Part shown: in pieces, positions 1 through 10,420 of the stretch
How the letters are laid out: every line of letters starts with the position of its first letter
How positions within the stretch are numbered: position 1 is the first letter of the stretch
Origin: Phycicoccus sp.
GTDB taxonomy: Bacteria; Actinomycetota; Actinomycetes; Actinomycetales; Dermatophilaceae
Direction: 5' to 3'
NCBI GenBank assembly: GCA_017993715.1
Contig: JAGOME010000031.1
Location: 1-48,025, forward strand
Length of the DNA stretch: 48,025 bases
Made by a program: the position numbers and the translations under genes
The notes under the pieces: model-generated
Told to the model about the DNA's origin: nothing
Database searches by the model: none
What the model saw: only the letters and a program-made list of their open reading frames with translations

Positions 1-34
1 CCGCGCCCAACTCGACTACCTGCGCGGGTAGCGG

Positions 35-294
35 CGCGCGGGTTGTTCACGTGGGCGGGTGTTATAGCCAGCGCGGGTGTGAAGTTCCCGCGGGGGGCGC
101 GGGTTGTTCACGGGCGCGGGTGTTATTGCCGGCGCGGGGGTGAAGTTCCCGCGGGGGGCGCGGGTTGTTCACGGGCGCGGGTGTTATAGCCAGCGCGGGG
201 GTGAAGTTCCCGCGGGGGGCGCGGGTTGTTCACGGGCGCGGGTGTTATAGCCAGCGCGGGTGTGAAGTTCCCGCGGGTCTGCGGGTAGGTCTGC
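35..294. repeat. 61-bp tandem repeat (minisatellite), about four units
   Basis: The word GGTTGTTCAC recurs at 41, 102, 163 and 224, an exact 61-bp period. Each unit holds three related sub-blocks, each starting with GCGCGGGT: one leading to GTTCACGG, one to GTTATAGCCA and one to GTGAAGTTCCCGCGGGG. So the unit itself looks like a degenerate triplication of a block of about 20 bp. The period is not a multiple of three, so the array is not coding repeats. All parts of the unit repeat, so there are no variable spacers and it is not a CRISPR. The array lies downstream of crp. Confidence 0.9.
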
Positions 295-683
295 CCCGAC
301 TTAGGTCAATTCCCTTAGTGCCTGGCGAGGCCGCCGGCGAGTTCCGCATCTTGCCTGGTCAGCGCCCTCCCGGAGTGGCGACGAGGGCCGTCACCTACCG
401 AAGGCATGGTGGCGGAGACCTGTCCGCCAGTGGCGAGAGCGCACGGACAGGGCGAAGCTGGTTTGTGCCACGAGGGTAGTCCTTCTCGAATTTGACTGCG
501 AGACAGCGGAAATCGAGCCGTGGGGCACGCCCCTCCTTGGCGAAGGGCGCGAGGCGCGTCAGGAACCACGGCAGTTTCCTGCCTCTCAGCGCGCCACTTA
601 GTGCCTTGGGCGCGGGGGCAGGATCACGTTTGCGCAGGTCAGAACCTTGCCGATCACGAGATAGAGGATCGGTGACCCAAGCC
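295..683. other. Unassigned segment between repeat copies
   Basis: About 390 bp separates the tandem array from a fifth copy of the same repeat. Open frames exist on both strands, but one starts inside the repeat and none has a recognisable protein motif or a clear ribosome binding site. Similar words CTTAGTGCCT occur near 313 and 597. I see no RNA gene and no transposase remnant that I can support. It may be a sequence inserted into, or captured between, repeat copies. Confidence 0.5.
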
Positions 684-764
684 AGGGGGCGCGGGTTGTT
701 CACGGGCGCGGGTGTTATAGCCAGCGCGGGTGTGAAGTTCCCGCGGGTCTGCGGGTAGGTCTGC
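684..764. repeat. Detached fifth copy of the 61-bp repeat
   Basis: The segment is identical to 214-294 over its whole length (81 bp), including the tail GCGGGTCTGCGGGTAGGTCTGC that follows the last unit of the main array. The offset is exactly 470 bp. It ends just before the stop codon of crp at 773. Confidence 0.9.
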
Positions 765-772
765 GGGTGGGG

Positions 773-1450
773 TCAGCGGGCGCGGCGGCGCAGCCGCTCG
801 ACGTCGATGAGGAGCACCGCGCGAGCCTCGAGCTTGAGCCAGCCGCGGGTCGCGAAATCCGCCAGTGCCTTGTTGACGGTCTCCCGGGAAGCGCCGACGA
901 GCTGGGCCAGCTCCTCCTGGGTGAGGTCGTGGCTGACCATGACGCCGCCATCAAGTGGCCGGCCGAACCGCTGAGCCAGGTCGAGCAGCGCCTTGGCGAC
1001 GCGACCCGGGACATCGGTGAAAACCAGGTCGGCCAGGGACTCGTTCGTGCGACGCAGTCGCCGAGCCAAGGCGGCCAGGAGCGTCAACGACACCCCTGGG
1101 CGCGCGGTCAGGAACTCGCGAAGCTGCTCGTTGCCCAACGCGAGGACCTGGGTCTCGGCCACGGCTGTGGCCGTCGCCGTGCGCGGGCCGGGGTCGAACA
1201 GCGACAACTCGCCGAACATCTCGCCGGGGCCGAGGATCGCCAGGAGATTCTCCCGGCCATCGGCGCTCGTGCGGCCCAGTTTGATCTTGCCTTCGCCGAT
1301 GACATAGAGCCGATCGCCTTGGTCGCCCTCGTGAAAGAGGATGTCGCCGCGCTCCATGTGGGTGCGCGCCATCTCGCCGATGAGGTGCTCGGCCGCCTCC
1401 TGATCGAGCCCGGCGAGCAGCGGGGCGCGGCGTACAACGTCGTGATCCAC
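773..1450 (-). CDS. crp: Crp/Fnr-family cAMP-responsive transcription regulator
   Basis: A 225-residue regulator that closely matches the M. tuberculosis Crp (Rv3676) type in length and sequence. The N-terminal cyclic-nucleotide-binding domain (about residues 10-115) has the FGELSLFDPGPRT phosphate-binding-cassette motif. The helix-turn-helix near the C-terminus contains GASRETVNKAL. I chose the GTG at 1450 because it gives the usual VDHDVVRRAPLL-like start; the open frame extends upstream to 1570 without family similarity. It is transcribed divergently from nth. In actinobacteria this family controls carbon metabolism, including acetate genes, and a Crp-like site occurs upstream of the actP operon in this window. 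Confidence 0.95.
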   Translation of the reverse strand: MDHDVVRRAPLLAGLDQEAAEHLIGEMARTHMERGDILFHEGDQGDRLYVIGEGKIKLGRTSADGRENLLAILGPGEMFGELSLFDPGPRTATATAVAETQVLALGNEQLREFLTARPGVSLTLLAALARRLRRTNESLADLVFTDVPGRVAKALLDLAQRFGRPLDGGVMVSHDLTQEELAQLVGASRETVNKALADFATRGWLKLEARAVLLIDVERLRRRAR

Positions 1451-1631
1451 GTCGGACAGTGTGCCATGGGGTGCCTCGCGGACCGCTGTCGGCGGGGCTA
1501 AGTCTGTTCGGCGGCACTCCCGTTGAGACGAACGGTGTCCGAATGCCGCCCGCCACGAGCGATGGGGCACGCCAGGCTGCCGTGGGCGGGCACGCGACCC
1601 CGGCGGCGGGCCCGCAGGCCGGGTCTGGACG

Positions 1632-2480
1632 ATGGCTGACAGTCCCCGCCCTTACTCTTGCGGTGTGTCCGCCCGACGCCGCCTCGATGTCGCCACGGAG
1701 TCCCCCGTGGCGCTCAAGCGGCGTGCCCGGCGGATGTACCGGGCGCTGCTGGAGCGCTACCCCTACGCCCATGCCGAGCTCGACTTCGACAACCCCTTCC
1801 AGCTCCTCGTGGCGACCGTCCTGTCGGCCCAGACCACCGATGTCACCGTTAACAAGGTGACGCCTGCGCTGTTCGCCCGCTACCCCACCCCGGCTGATCT
1901 GGCTGGCGCCGATCGCGACACTGTCGAGGCACTCCTGAAGCCCACTGGCTTCTTTCGGGCCAAGACCAACTCGGTGCTGCGGCTCTCGGCTGACCTCGTT
2001 GAGCGGTTTCACGGCGAGGTCCCCGGTCGGATGAAGGACCTGGTCACGCTCCCGGGAGTCGGGCGCAAGACTGCCAATGTGGTGTTGGGCAACGCATTCG
2101 GAGTGCCGGGCATCACGGTCGACACCCATTTCGGCCGGCTGGTGCGCCGATTCGGCTGGACCGACGAGGAGGATCCGGTCAAGGTCGAGCAGGTCGTCGG
2201 GGACCTGATCGAACGCAAGGACTGGACGATGCTCAGCCACGTCGTCATCTTTCACGGGCGCCGGACCTGCCACGCCCGCCGCCCGGCGTGCGGTGCTTGC
2301 CCGGTCACGCAGTGGTGCCCGTCATTTGGCATCGGAGAGACCGACCCGGTCAAGGCGCGTCGCCTGCTGACCTATGAGCTGGCCGAGGGCGCGCCCCCGC
2401 CGACCCCATCGCCCGGGCCGCTGCCTGATGATGTGTTCTTCCAGGCCCAAGAGGCCCACAACGACCGGGGCCGTCGGTGA
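1632..2480 (+). CDS. nth: Endonuclease III (base-excision repair glycosylase/AP lyase)
   Basis: Removes oxidised pyrimidines from DNA and cleaves the resulting abasic site. The helix-hairpin-helix motif [11 protein letters not shown] carries the catalytic Lys, and the catalytic Asp is in TVDTHFGRL. Four cysteines spaced C-x6-C-x2-C-x5-C (CHARRPAC to QWC) form the [4Fe-4S] loop. At 282 residues it is somewhat longer than the M. tuberculosis enzyme, with an extra Pro-rich C-terminal tail. The ATG at 1632 has no strong Shine-Dalgarno; a GTG at 1665 is an alternative start. The stop overlaps the start of the Nudix gene, so the two are probably co-transcribed with marP. Confidence 0.95.
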   Translation: MADSPRPYSCGVSARRRLDVATESPVALKRRARRMYRALLERYPYAHAELDFDNPFQLLVATVLSAQTTDVTVNKVTPALFARYPTPADLAGADRDTVEALLKPTGFFRAKTNSVLRLSADLVERFHGEVPGRMKDLVTLPGVGRKTANVVLGNAFGVPGITVDTHFGRLVRRFGWTDEEDPVKVEQVVGDLIERKDWTMLSHVVIFHGRRTCHARRPACGACPVTQWCPSFGIGETDPVKARRLLTYELAEGAPPPTPSPGPLPDDVFFQAQEAHNDRGRR

Positions 2481-3163
2481 CGTATGACCCGTTCGACGGG
2501 CCCGCCCCGCCTCGGCCGGCGTGGATGGCCCGCGCGGTCGCTGCGGCGCGGACCGCGCCAGGGGAGTGGTTCGAGCGGTTCGCCCCGCCGGCGGAGCACG
2601 ACCGCCAGTCGGCGGTGCTGATGCTGTTCGGGCCCGGCGACAAGGGCGATCACGTGGTCCTCACCGAGAGGGCTGCGGATATGCGATCACATCCAGGGCA
2701 GGTCTCCTTCCCCGGTGGCCGGCTCGAGGGTGCAGACGCTGGTCCGATCGACGCGGCCCTGCGCGAAGCCGCCGAGGAGGTCGGCCTGGAGCCCGAGGGA
2801 GTCGACGTCGTCGCCACGTTGCCGTCGCTGTACCTGCGTCCCAGTGAGAATGCCGTCACGCCCGTCCTCGCGTACTGGCCCCGGCCGCATCCGCTCACCG
2901 AGGTCGATCCAGCGGAGGTGGCCCGGGTCGACCTGGTGGCCGTCGAGGACCTGCTCGACGCGCGGCACCGATTCATGGCCGTGCATCCCCGGATGCCGGA
3001 CGTGCGGATGCCGGGCTTCGATGTCGATGGGCTGTTCATCTGGGGGTTCACGGCGATGCTCCTGAGCACCCTGTTCGACCTCGGTGGGCTCACCCGCGAC
3101 TGGGACATCTCCCGCGAGTTCGTGGTACCGCATCGCTTCTTTCGTCCGGAGGCGAGCTCGTGA
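2477..3163 (+). CDS. Nudix hydrolase, CoA pyrophosphatase type
   Basis: A 228-residue Nudix protein. The Nudix box reads [25 protein letters not shown] with the REAAEEVG core. Directly before it is the [20 protein letters not shown] stretch, which matches the extra motif of CoA/acyl-CoA-cleaving Nudix enzymes. It therefore probably splits CoA or related nucleotides into 4'-phosphopantetheine and 3',5'-ADP. The GTG start overlaps the nth stop by four bases (GTGA), and its own stop overlaps the marP start the same way, so translation is probably coupled. The equivalent position in M. tuberculosis is Rv3672c. Confidence 0.9.
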   Translation: MTYDPFDGPAPPRPAWMARAVAAARTAPGEWFERFAPPAEHDRQSAVLMLFGPGDKGDHVVLTERAADMRSHPGQVSFPGGRLEGADAGPIDAALREAAEEVGLEPEGVDVVATLPSLYLRPSENAVTPVLAYWPRPHPLTEVDPAEVARVDLVAVEDLLDARHRFMAVHPRMPDVRMPGFDVDGLFIWGFTAMLLSTLFDLGGLTRDWDISREFVVPHRFFRPEASS

Positions 3164-4371
3164 GTGGGTTTGGCACGCTGCCGTGGACCGACCTGGTCTG
3201 CATTCTCGTCCTGGCCGCCTACGGCATCGGCGGTATGCGTAGTGGGTTCATCGCGACGGGCTTCAGCCTCGCCGGGTTCCTTGCCGGCGGCATTCTCGCC
3301 CTGATGGTGGTGCCCCAGGTGCGCGATCTGCTACCGGCCTCGGACGCGCGGCCCTGGCTCCAGCCGCTCATCGTCATTCTCATCAGCCTCTTGATGGCCT
3401 TGCTCGGGCAACTGATCGGCGGTGTGATCGGTCGGCGTCTCACGCGTGACCTCGACGCCGGCCCGGTCTACTGGGTCAATGCCGTGGGCGGGCTGGCCGT
3501 GGCGATCGCGACGACCGCCGTGGCCCTGTGGCTTGTCGCAGGGGCCGTGCGCGCCACCTCGGCGGGGAGTCTGTCCACGGCGGTGGCGAGCAGTCGCATC
3601 TTGACGACCATCGACTCGCACATGCCCGGCGTGGTCTCGCAGGCGGCGGCCGACCTGCGCGGACGGGTCGTGGCTGCCGGGCTGCCGCAGGTGTTCGCTG
3701 GCCTCAGCCCGGAGCCGATCGTGCCGGCGGAGGCCCCTGACGGCGCCGCGGTGAGCAGCGCCGCGATCGAGGGGATCCGAGCATCTGTGGTCCGGATCGA
3801 TGGGTTGGCGCCGCGGTGCGGTAGCACGTTGGAGGGCACCGGCTGGGTCTATTCGTCTGGTCGGATCGTCACCAATGCGCATGTCGTGGCCGGGACCGAC
3901 GAGGTCTATGTCACGTCGGGAGGTGAGCGGTGGGCCGGTCAGGTCGTCCTCTTCGATGCCGACACGGACGTGGCGGTGATCGCCGTGGATGGTCTGCCGC
4001 TGCCGACGGTCCCGCTCGGGGATCCGGTCTCGGCGGGGGACGACGCCGCGGCGCTGGGGTATCCGCTCGCCGGTGACTTCCGGGTCGAGCCTGTCCGGGT
4101 CCGGGCGTTGATGGAGGCCCGTGGGCAGGACATCTACGGCAAGGACCCGGTGGTTCGCTCCGTGTATTCACTGCGCGGCGTGGTCCAGCCCGGCAATTCC
4201 GGCGGGCCGCTCATTGATGAGGCGGGCCGGGCGGTCGGGCTGATTTTTGCGCGATCCCTCGATGACCCCGAGACGGGCTACGCTCTTGCCCTCGAGGAGA
4301 TTTCGCCCGATCTCATCGCGGGGCAGCAGGCCACGGGAGCCATCGACACGGGCGCCTGCGTCCGGCTGTAG
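3160..4371 (+). CDS. marP: Periplasmic serine protease MarP with CvpA-like membrane domain
   Basis: A 403-residue membrane-anchored trypsin-like protease. Residues 1 to about 130 form four hydrophobic segments of CvpA/colicin-V-production type. The protease domain follows, with His241 in TNAHVVAG, Asp270 in DTDVAVI and Ser347 in GNSGGP; this spacing fits M. tuberculosis MarP (Rv3671c), which is needed for acid and oxidative stress resistance. The protease domain would face outward. The start is a GTG overlapping the Nudix stop. The octamer GAATGCCG occurs in reverse at 3288, inside the membrane region. Confidence 0.93.
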   Translation: MSGFGTLPWTDLVCILVLAAYGIGGMRSGFIATGFSLAGFLAGGILALMVVPQVRDLLPASDARPWLQPLIVILISLLMALLGQLIGGVIGRRLTRDLDAGPVYWVNAVGGLAVAIATTAVALWLVAGAVRATSAGSLSTAVASSRILTTIDSHMPGVVSQAAADLRGRVVAAGLPQVFAGLSPEPIVPAEAPDGAAVSSAAIEGIRASVVRIDGLAPRCGSTLEGTGWVYSSGRIVTNAHVVAGTDEVYVTSGGERWAGQVVLFDADTDVAVIAVDGLPLPTVPLGDPVSAGDDAAALGYPLAGDFRVEPVRVRALMEARGQDIYGKDPVVRSVYSLRGVVQPGNSGGPLIDEAGRAVGLIFARSLDDPETGYALALEEISPDLIAGQQATGAIDTGACVRL

Positions 4372-4549
4372 CGCCGTCGGCCCGGCCGCCGGAAAGAGGG
4401 ACGGTTGGCCGACTCTCCGGCCGCGGCATTCGTCGGGGTCCGCAAAGGGGGACCACTGGCCGACTTTCCCGAATGCGGCGACGGCATTCAGAGCCCGTCG
4501 TGTCCTCGATCCAGGCGCCGACGCCGCCTGTCGCCTGTCGGACGACCGA
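4372..4549. other. Convergent intergenic region with two octamer sites
   Basis: This 178-bp gap between the ends of marP and the holin-like gene holds CGGCATTC at 4424 and 4482 and a near match GAATGCGG at 4471. It also has a direct repeat TGGCCGACT near 4406 and 4458. The words around 4421-4431 and 4470-4480 are roughly inverted, so a bidirectional terminator is possible, but no T-run follows. Confidence 0.5.
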
Positions 4550-4939
4550 TCAGGGGCGCAGAAGGGCGATCGTCTGCTTGGCCTCGGCGATGGCCCGCTC
4601 TGGGGCCGGCCGGGCGGACTTCAGTGCCTTGACGCCGATCGCCGCGAGGATGCCCGTGACGATCAGCAGGACCACGCCGACGATGAGGAACCCGGCCCAC
4701 ACGGGCAGCCAGATGGCAATCACGTAGGCCAACGTCGTCAGGACGAACCCGACGGCAAACAGCGCCACCACCCCGGCGGCGGCGAGCAGGCCTGCGCCCT
4801 TGCCCATGATCGCGACGCCCTGCTGCACCTCGGCCTTGGCCAGCGCGATCTCGCTGCGGACCAAGCCCTCGACATCGCGGGTCGCATCGACCACGAGTTG
4901 GCCGATTGTGCGCTGCGTCTCGGGGCTCTGCAATGCCAT
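4550..4939 (-). CDS. Phage-holin-like small membrane protein (DUF1469 family)
   Basis: A 129-residue protein with an N-terminal amphipathic stretch (TQRTIGQLVVDATRDVEGLVRSEIALAKAEV region) followed by two long hydrophobic segments (about residues 48-75 and 78-105). This is the usual layout of the actinobacterial 'phage holin family/DUF1469' proteins found between marP and nhaA. The function is unknown; the family name does not imply lysis. The ATG at 4939 is supported by an upstream GAGG; the open frame extends to 5077 without similarity. Confidence 0.8.
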   Translation of the reverse strand: MALQSPETQRTIGQLVVDATRDVEGLVRSEIALAKAEVQQGVAIMGKGAGLLAAAGVVALFAVGFVLTTLAYVIAIWLPVWAGFLIVGVVLLIVTGILAAIGVKALKSARPAPERAIAEAKQTIALLRP

Positions 4940-4997
4940 GGGTACACCCTCGTCTCGGGCCGCCCGGTGGGCACCGGGCTGGGTCGTCGGGGTCACC

Positions 4998-6356
4998 TTA
5001 CCGAGTCTCGCCCGACGTCGGTGTGGAGTCGCCGGGAGGTTCGTCGGCATCGTCCTCATAGCAGTCGGGGATGCCATCGCCGTCGTCGTCGCGAGATTCC
5101 AGCTCGTAGATCTGTTTGTAGGCGCGGTTGCGCACCCGCAGGACGATGCCGGCGAGGAATGCCGCCGTCAGCGACCCCACGAGGACACCCACCTTGACGT
5201 GATCGTCTCGTTCGCTGCCGGGCCCGAAGGCCAACTCGCCGATCAGCAGCGACACGGTGAAGCCGATCCCGGTGAGCAGAGCCACGCCCAGGGCATCGGT
5301 CCAGGTGAGGTCCTCACCCAGGGCCGCCCCCAAGAGTTTGCTCATCAGGAAGACTGCGCCGAGGACACCGATGACCTTGCCGATGACGAGTCCGGCGATC
5401 GTGCCGAGGGCCACGTGATCGGCGAATGCCGCCGCGAGACCGCCGCCGACGACCGTCACCCCCGAGGCGAAGAAGGCGAACAAGGGCACCGCCAACCCAG
5501 CCGAGATCGGCCGCAGACGGTGCTCGAGGCGGTGTGCGACATCGGTTTCGCGGTCCAGGGTGCTGATCCGCGGCACCGACTTGCGCGGGCGCACGGGGAC
5601 CACGAGCCCGAGCAGGACGCCAGCGACGGTGGCGTGCACGCCGGACTTGTAGACCAGGACCCACGTCACGAATGCGAGGGGGATGAGCAGCCACCAGACG
5701 ACGATGCGGCGCTGGGCGAGGGCGGCGAAGGCCGCCAGGGGGATCAGCGAGGCCAGGAGCGGGATGACCGAGAGATCATCGGTATAGAACACGGCGATGA
5801 TCGTGATGGCAATCAGGTCATCGACCACGGCCAGCGTGAGCAGGAACGAGCGCAGCGCCGAAGGCAGGTGGGACCCGAGCACCGCGAGGACGGCCAGCGC
5901 GAAGGCGATGTCGGTGGCCGTGGGGATGGCCCAGCCGCGCATGGCCTCGCTATCGCCACCGAGGGCGGAGACGGTGATGACAAACACGATCGCGGGGGTC
6001 GCGACGCCAGCGAAGGCCGCAACGACCGGAACGGCTGCCTTGCGGGCAGTGTTGAGGTCCCCGACGAGGAACTCTCGCTTGAGCTCGAGCCCGGCGACGA
6101 AGAAGAAGATGGCAAGCAGTCCGTCGGCCGCCCAGTGCCCGAGGCTCATGTCGAGCCCGATCCCAGGGATCGCCACGTGCATATCCCGCAACGCGGCATA
6201 GCCCTCGCGCCACGGCGAGTTGGCCCACAGCAGCGCGAAGAGCGCTCCGGCGAGCAGGATGGCGCCACCGACTGTCTCGGTGCGCAGTGCCTGGGCGACG
6301 AACTGGGTCTCGATCCAGGACGGTCGTGAGAAGAGCCGCGTGCGCTTGGTCGTCAT
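4998..6356 (-). CDS. nhaA: Na+/H+ antiporter NhaA with acidic Ca-motif-like C-terminal tail
   Basis: A 452-residue, 12-helix sodium/proton antiporter. The paired aspartates VVDDLIAI and the [11 protein letters not shown] motif correspond to the catalytic and unwound-helix Asp residues of E. coli NhaA. I chose the ATG at 6356 because GGAGGACGCCG lies just before it; an ATG seven codons upstream (6377) lacks this. The last 35 residues are unusual: a hydrophilic tail with [14 protein letters not shown], which resembles calcium-binding thrombospondin type-3/EF-like loops. The gene follows acs in the same direction, separated by a hairpin. Confidence 0.95.
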   Translation of the reverse strand: MTTKRTRLFSRPSWIETQFVAQALRTETVGGAILLAGALFALLWANSPWREGYAALRDMHVAIPGIGLDMSLGHWAADGLLAIFFFVAGLELKREFLVGDLNTARKAAVPVVAAFAGVATPAIVFVITVSALGGDSEAMRGWAIPTATDIAFALAVLAVLGSHLPSALRSFLLTLAVVDDLIAITIIAVFYTDDLSVIPLLASLIPLAAFAALAQRRIVVWWLLIPLAFVTWVLVYKSGVHATVAGVLLGLVVPVRPRKSVPRISTLDRETDVAHRLEHRLRPISAGLAVPLFAFFASGVTVVGGGLAAAFADHVALGTIAGLVIGKVIGVLGAVFLMSKLLGAALGEDLTWTDALGVALLTGIGFTVSLLIGELAFGPGSERDDHVKVGVLVGSLTAAFLAGIVLRVRNRAYKQIYELESRDDDGDGIPDCYEDDADEPPGDSTPTSGETR

Positions 6357-6434
6357 CGGCGTCCTCCGGGGTCTCATCAGCAGGTTGACGCGCCAGTCGT
6401 CGTCGGCGGCCTCGCAGTGACGCTACCGCGTTCC

Positions 6435-6485
6435 GAATGCCGAAGGCGCCGCCGGACCAGATGTCTGACGGCGCCTGCGGCATTC
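6435..6485 (-). terminator. Hairpin terminator of acs built from two inverted octamers
   Basis: GAATGCCGAAGGCGCCG (6435-6451) and CGGCGCCTGCGGCATTC (6469-6485) pair at 16 of 17 positions around a 17-nt loop. The hairpin lies 13 bp after the acs stop and before nhaA. No T-run follows on the minus strand. Each arm starts with the genome-enriched octamer GAATGCCG, like the inverted uptake-sequence pairs that serve as terminators in Neisseria and Haemophilus. Confidence 0.8.
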
Positions 6486-6497
6486 CCGGTGGAGTGG

Positions 6498-8480
<1,983 letters not shown>

Positions 8481-8711
8481 AAGGACTCCTTCGTCTCACG
8501 GGCGTTCCTCACAGCCAACCGCCACGGTCGGTCATCGGCAAGCGCGGACCACGCAGAATGCCGCGAACGCGGCCCCTCGTGCGACGAGCGGACTTCGCGG
8601 GTCCGGACCGATAGGGTGCATCTCGCATGGGGTCGGCGTGCGGGACCGATTTTCATGTGGACTGCTCGCGGCCCGGCGGGAGTCCTCGGTCACGGGGCAC
8701 AGGGATGGACA

Positions 8712-9332
8712 GTGAACAGGGGTCAGGCCGTCACGCGACGGCGCATGGTGGTGGGATCGGCGTGGGCGATGCCCGCGCTCGTCGTGGCGGCGCCGGCGCC
8801 AGCCTCAGCGGCATCGCAGTCGGCGTGCACTGCGGTGGTCACGCTCGTAGACAGCACGGTCCTGGCTGGCGGGTCGTCGGTTGACCTGTACCTGCGAGAC
8901 AGCAAAAACCAGAACAGCTCGAGCACCGACCCGGCAGCCAATCCCGCTCCTGCCGTGAACTCCAGCCCGGTGCTGAACCTCACCTTCTCGGTGTACACAA
9001 CGGGAGGCGCGCCTATCGCCGGCCTGGCTCTGATGGTCGCCGGGGATGAGACGAGGGACAGCGAGAACAACTACATGATCGGGTTCTCACCCACCTCCGC
9101 GTCTTCCGGGTTTGGTGAGTCGTCGACCAAGAAGACGGCCAGTGTCACGACCTCCGCGACGGGGACAGCGACGGTCAAGGTGAGCACAGCGACGTACAAC
9201 AACGCTGACTGTGGCTTCCTGCCACGCTTCGGGACCTTCACGGTCTCCATGACGTTGCCCTGCGGCAGTTTCATGCAGGACTTCAGCTATCAGGTCTACG
9301 ACGGGCTACCGCACCCGACGAACTGCCCCTAA
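8712..9332 (+). CDS. Tat-type exported protein of unknown function
   Basis: A 206-residue protein beginning VNRGQAVTRRRMVVGSAW, followed by a hydrophobic Ala-rich segment and an APASAAS cleavage-like site, which suggests Tat export. The mature part is Ser/Thr-rich, with predicted beta character and cysteines in SACTAVV, DCGFLPR, LPCGSF and the final TNCP. The GTG start follows a GGGA. The signal peptide is of the same style as the two paralogs at 18.1-19.8 kb, but the mature sequence is different. The gene is divergent from acs and ends 11 bp before the LysR gene, which converges on it. No family was recognised. Confidence 0.75.
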   Translation: MNRGQAVTRRRMVVGSAWAMPALVVAAPAPASAASQSACTAVVTLVDSTVLAGGSSVDLYLRDSKNQNSSSTDPAANPAPAVNSSPVLNLTFSVYTTGGAPIAGLALMVAGDETRDSENNYMIGFSPTSASSGFGESSTKKTASVTTSATGTATVKVSTATYNNADCGFLPRFGTFTVSMTLPCGSFMQDFSYQVYDGLPHPTNCP

Positions 9333-9343
9333 GAGGCCGCGGA

Positions 9344-10258
9344 TCAGCGGGCGGTGCGCGATGCCGGCCGGGGCGAAAGAAACTCCTGGTGGAAGTAGTC
9401 ATAGATCGCGCTCAGGCTCGGGGTGAACTCGGCGCCCTGGGGCCATACCAATCCGACATCCATGGACGGGATCCCATCGATGACCTCGGCGGTCTGGATC
9501 CGTCGGCCCTCGAGTGACCACGGGCGATACACCATGTCCGAAAGGATGGTGACCCCGGACCCATTGGCCACCAGGCTGCGGGCTGCCTCGACCGCGGAGG
9601 TGCGCAGAAGGACACGGGGTTGGCGGTCCCCCCAATAGGCCAGGGTCGTGTCGTCGGCCTCATCCACCGTGAGCATCACGTAGGGGTGGTCGGCGATCGT
9701 GATGAGGTCGACCTCATGATGGTGCCGCAGCTCGTGGTTTTGGGGCAGCCAGAGCCGACGCGGAGACTGCACGAAGGTCATGCGCCGCAGGTCGGTGCTC
9801 TGCACGTTGGAGGTGATGAGCAGACCTAGATCCAACTCGCCGGACAGTAGCTGGCTCTCGATCGCGCCGCGCTCCCGCTCCAGCCAGGTGATCTGCAGTC
9901 GGGGGTAGCGGGCCCGCAGGCGGGGCACATGAGTGGGCACGAAGTAGCCCATGACCGTGTAGGTGACGCCGATCGTCAGCGCGCCCTGGACGGCCTCGTC
10001 CGGCACGGTCAAGGTCTGGGCTTCCTGGACCATCTGCAGGATCGATCGGGCCTTGGGGAGGAAGGCCAGGCCGGCCTCCGTCAGGACCACTCCGCGGGAG
10101 TTCCGCGTGAGCAGCGGCTGGCGCAGGCTCGCCTCTAGGTCGCGCACGGCCGTGGTCACCGCGGACTGGGTCACGTAGAGCTCGCGGGCCGCCGCGCTGA
10201 TCTGCCCGGCTTCGGCCACGGCGACGAAGTAAGACAGCTGGCGCAGCGACAAGCTCAT
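9344..10258 (-). CDS. LysR-family regulator of the adjacent 5-oxoproline operon
   Basis: A 304-residue LysR-type regulator. The N-terminal winged helix reads LRQLSYFVAVAEAGQISAAARELYVTQSAVTTAVRDLE; the rest is a substrate-binding-fold effector domain. The ATG at 10258 has GGAGG four bases upstream. It is divergent from pxpA. A perfect 29-bp palindrome lies in the intergenic region, centred near -66 of the pxpA promoter, which is the classic activation position for this family. The inducer is probably 5-oxoproline or a related compound (inference). Confidence 0.9.
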   Translation of the reverse strand: MSLSLRQLSYFVAVAEAGQISAAARELYVTQSAVTTAVRDLEASLRQPLLTRNSRGVVLTEAGLAFLPKARSILQMVQEAQTLTVPDEAVQGALTIGVTYTVMGYFVPTHVPRLRARYPRLQITWLERERGAIESQLLSGELDLGLLITSNVQSTDLRRMTFVQSPRRLWLPQNHELRHHHEVDLITIADHPYVMLTVDEADDTTLAYWGDRQPRVLLRTSAVEAARSLVANGSGVTILSDMVYRPWSLEGRRIQTAEVIDGIPSMDVGLVWPQGAEFTPSLSAIYDYFHQEFLSPRPASRTAR

Positions 10259-10275
10259 CTGACCTCCGAGGGCAA

Positions 10276-10304
10276 CCCTGATATAGAAACTTTCTATATC
10301 AGGG
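10276..10304. promoter_or_regulatory. Perfect palindromic operator, probable LysR binding site
   Basis: CCCTGATATAGAAA and TTTCTATATCAGGG are perfect 14-bp inverted arms around a single C. The AT-rich core with the T-N11-A pattern is typical of LysR-type binding sites. It is 17 bp upstream of the LysR start codon and centred near -66 relative to the predicted pxpA transcription start, so it could serve both autoregulation and activation. Confidence 0.85.
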
Positions 10305-10320
10305 TATTGCAATATGGCTC

Positions 10321-10349
10321 TTGGCGATTGCCTTGGGTGCTCCTAGTGT
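10321..10349 (+). promoter_or_regulatory. Promoter of the pxpA operon
   Basis: TTGGCG at 10321-10326 and TAGTGT at 10344-10349 are separated by 17 bp, a good sigma-70-type pair. The start point would be near 10356, about 65 bp before the pxpA ATG. One octamer copy (CGGCATTC, 10382-10389) lies in the leader. Confidence 0.6.
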
Positions 10350-10420
10350 CGGCGCAGCGCGGATCACCGACGATCCGCGGGCGGCATTCCCCACCGCCTC
10401 GGGCCCACGAAAGGCAGTCA

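Noticed and set aside
35-764. Possible CRISPR array
   Set aside because: The whole 61-bp unit repeats, with no variable spacers, and no cas gene is near.
951-2273. 440-codon minus-strand frame
   Set aside because: Spans crp in another frame and nth in antisense; no family similarity.
4800-6329. 509-codon plus-strand frame
   Set aside because: Antisense to nhaA; His/Asp/Glu-rich composition is typical of a shadow frame.
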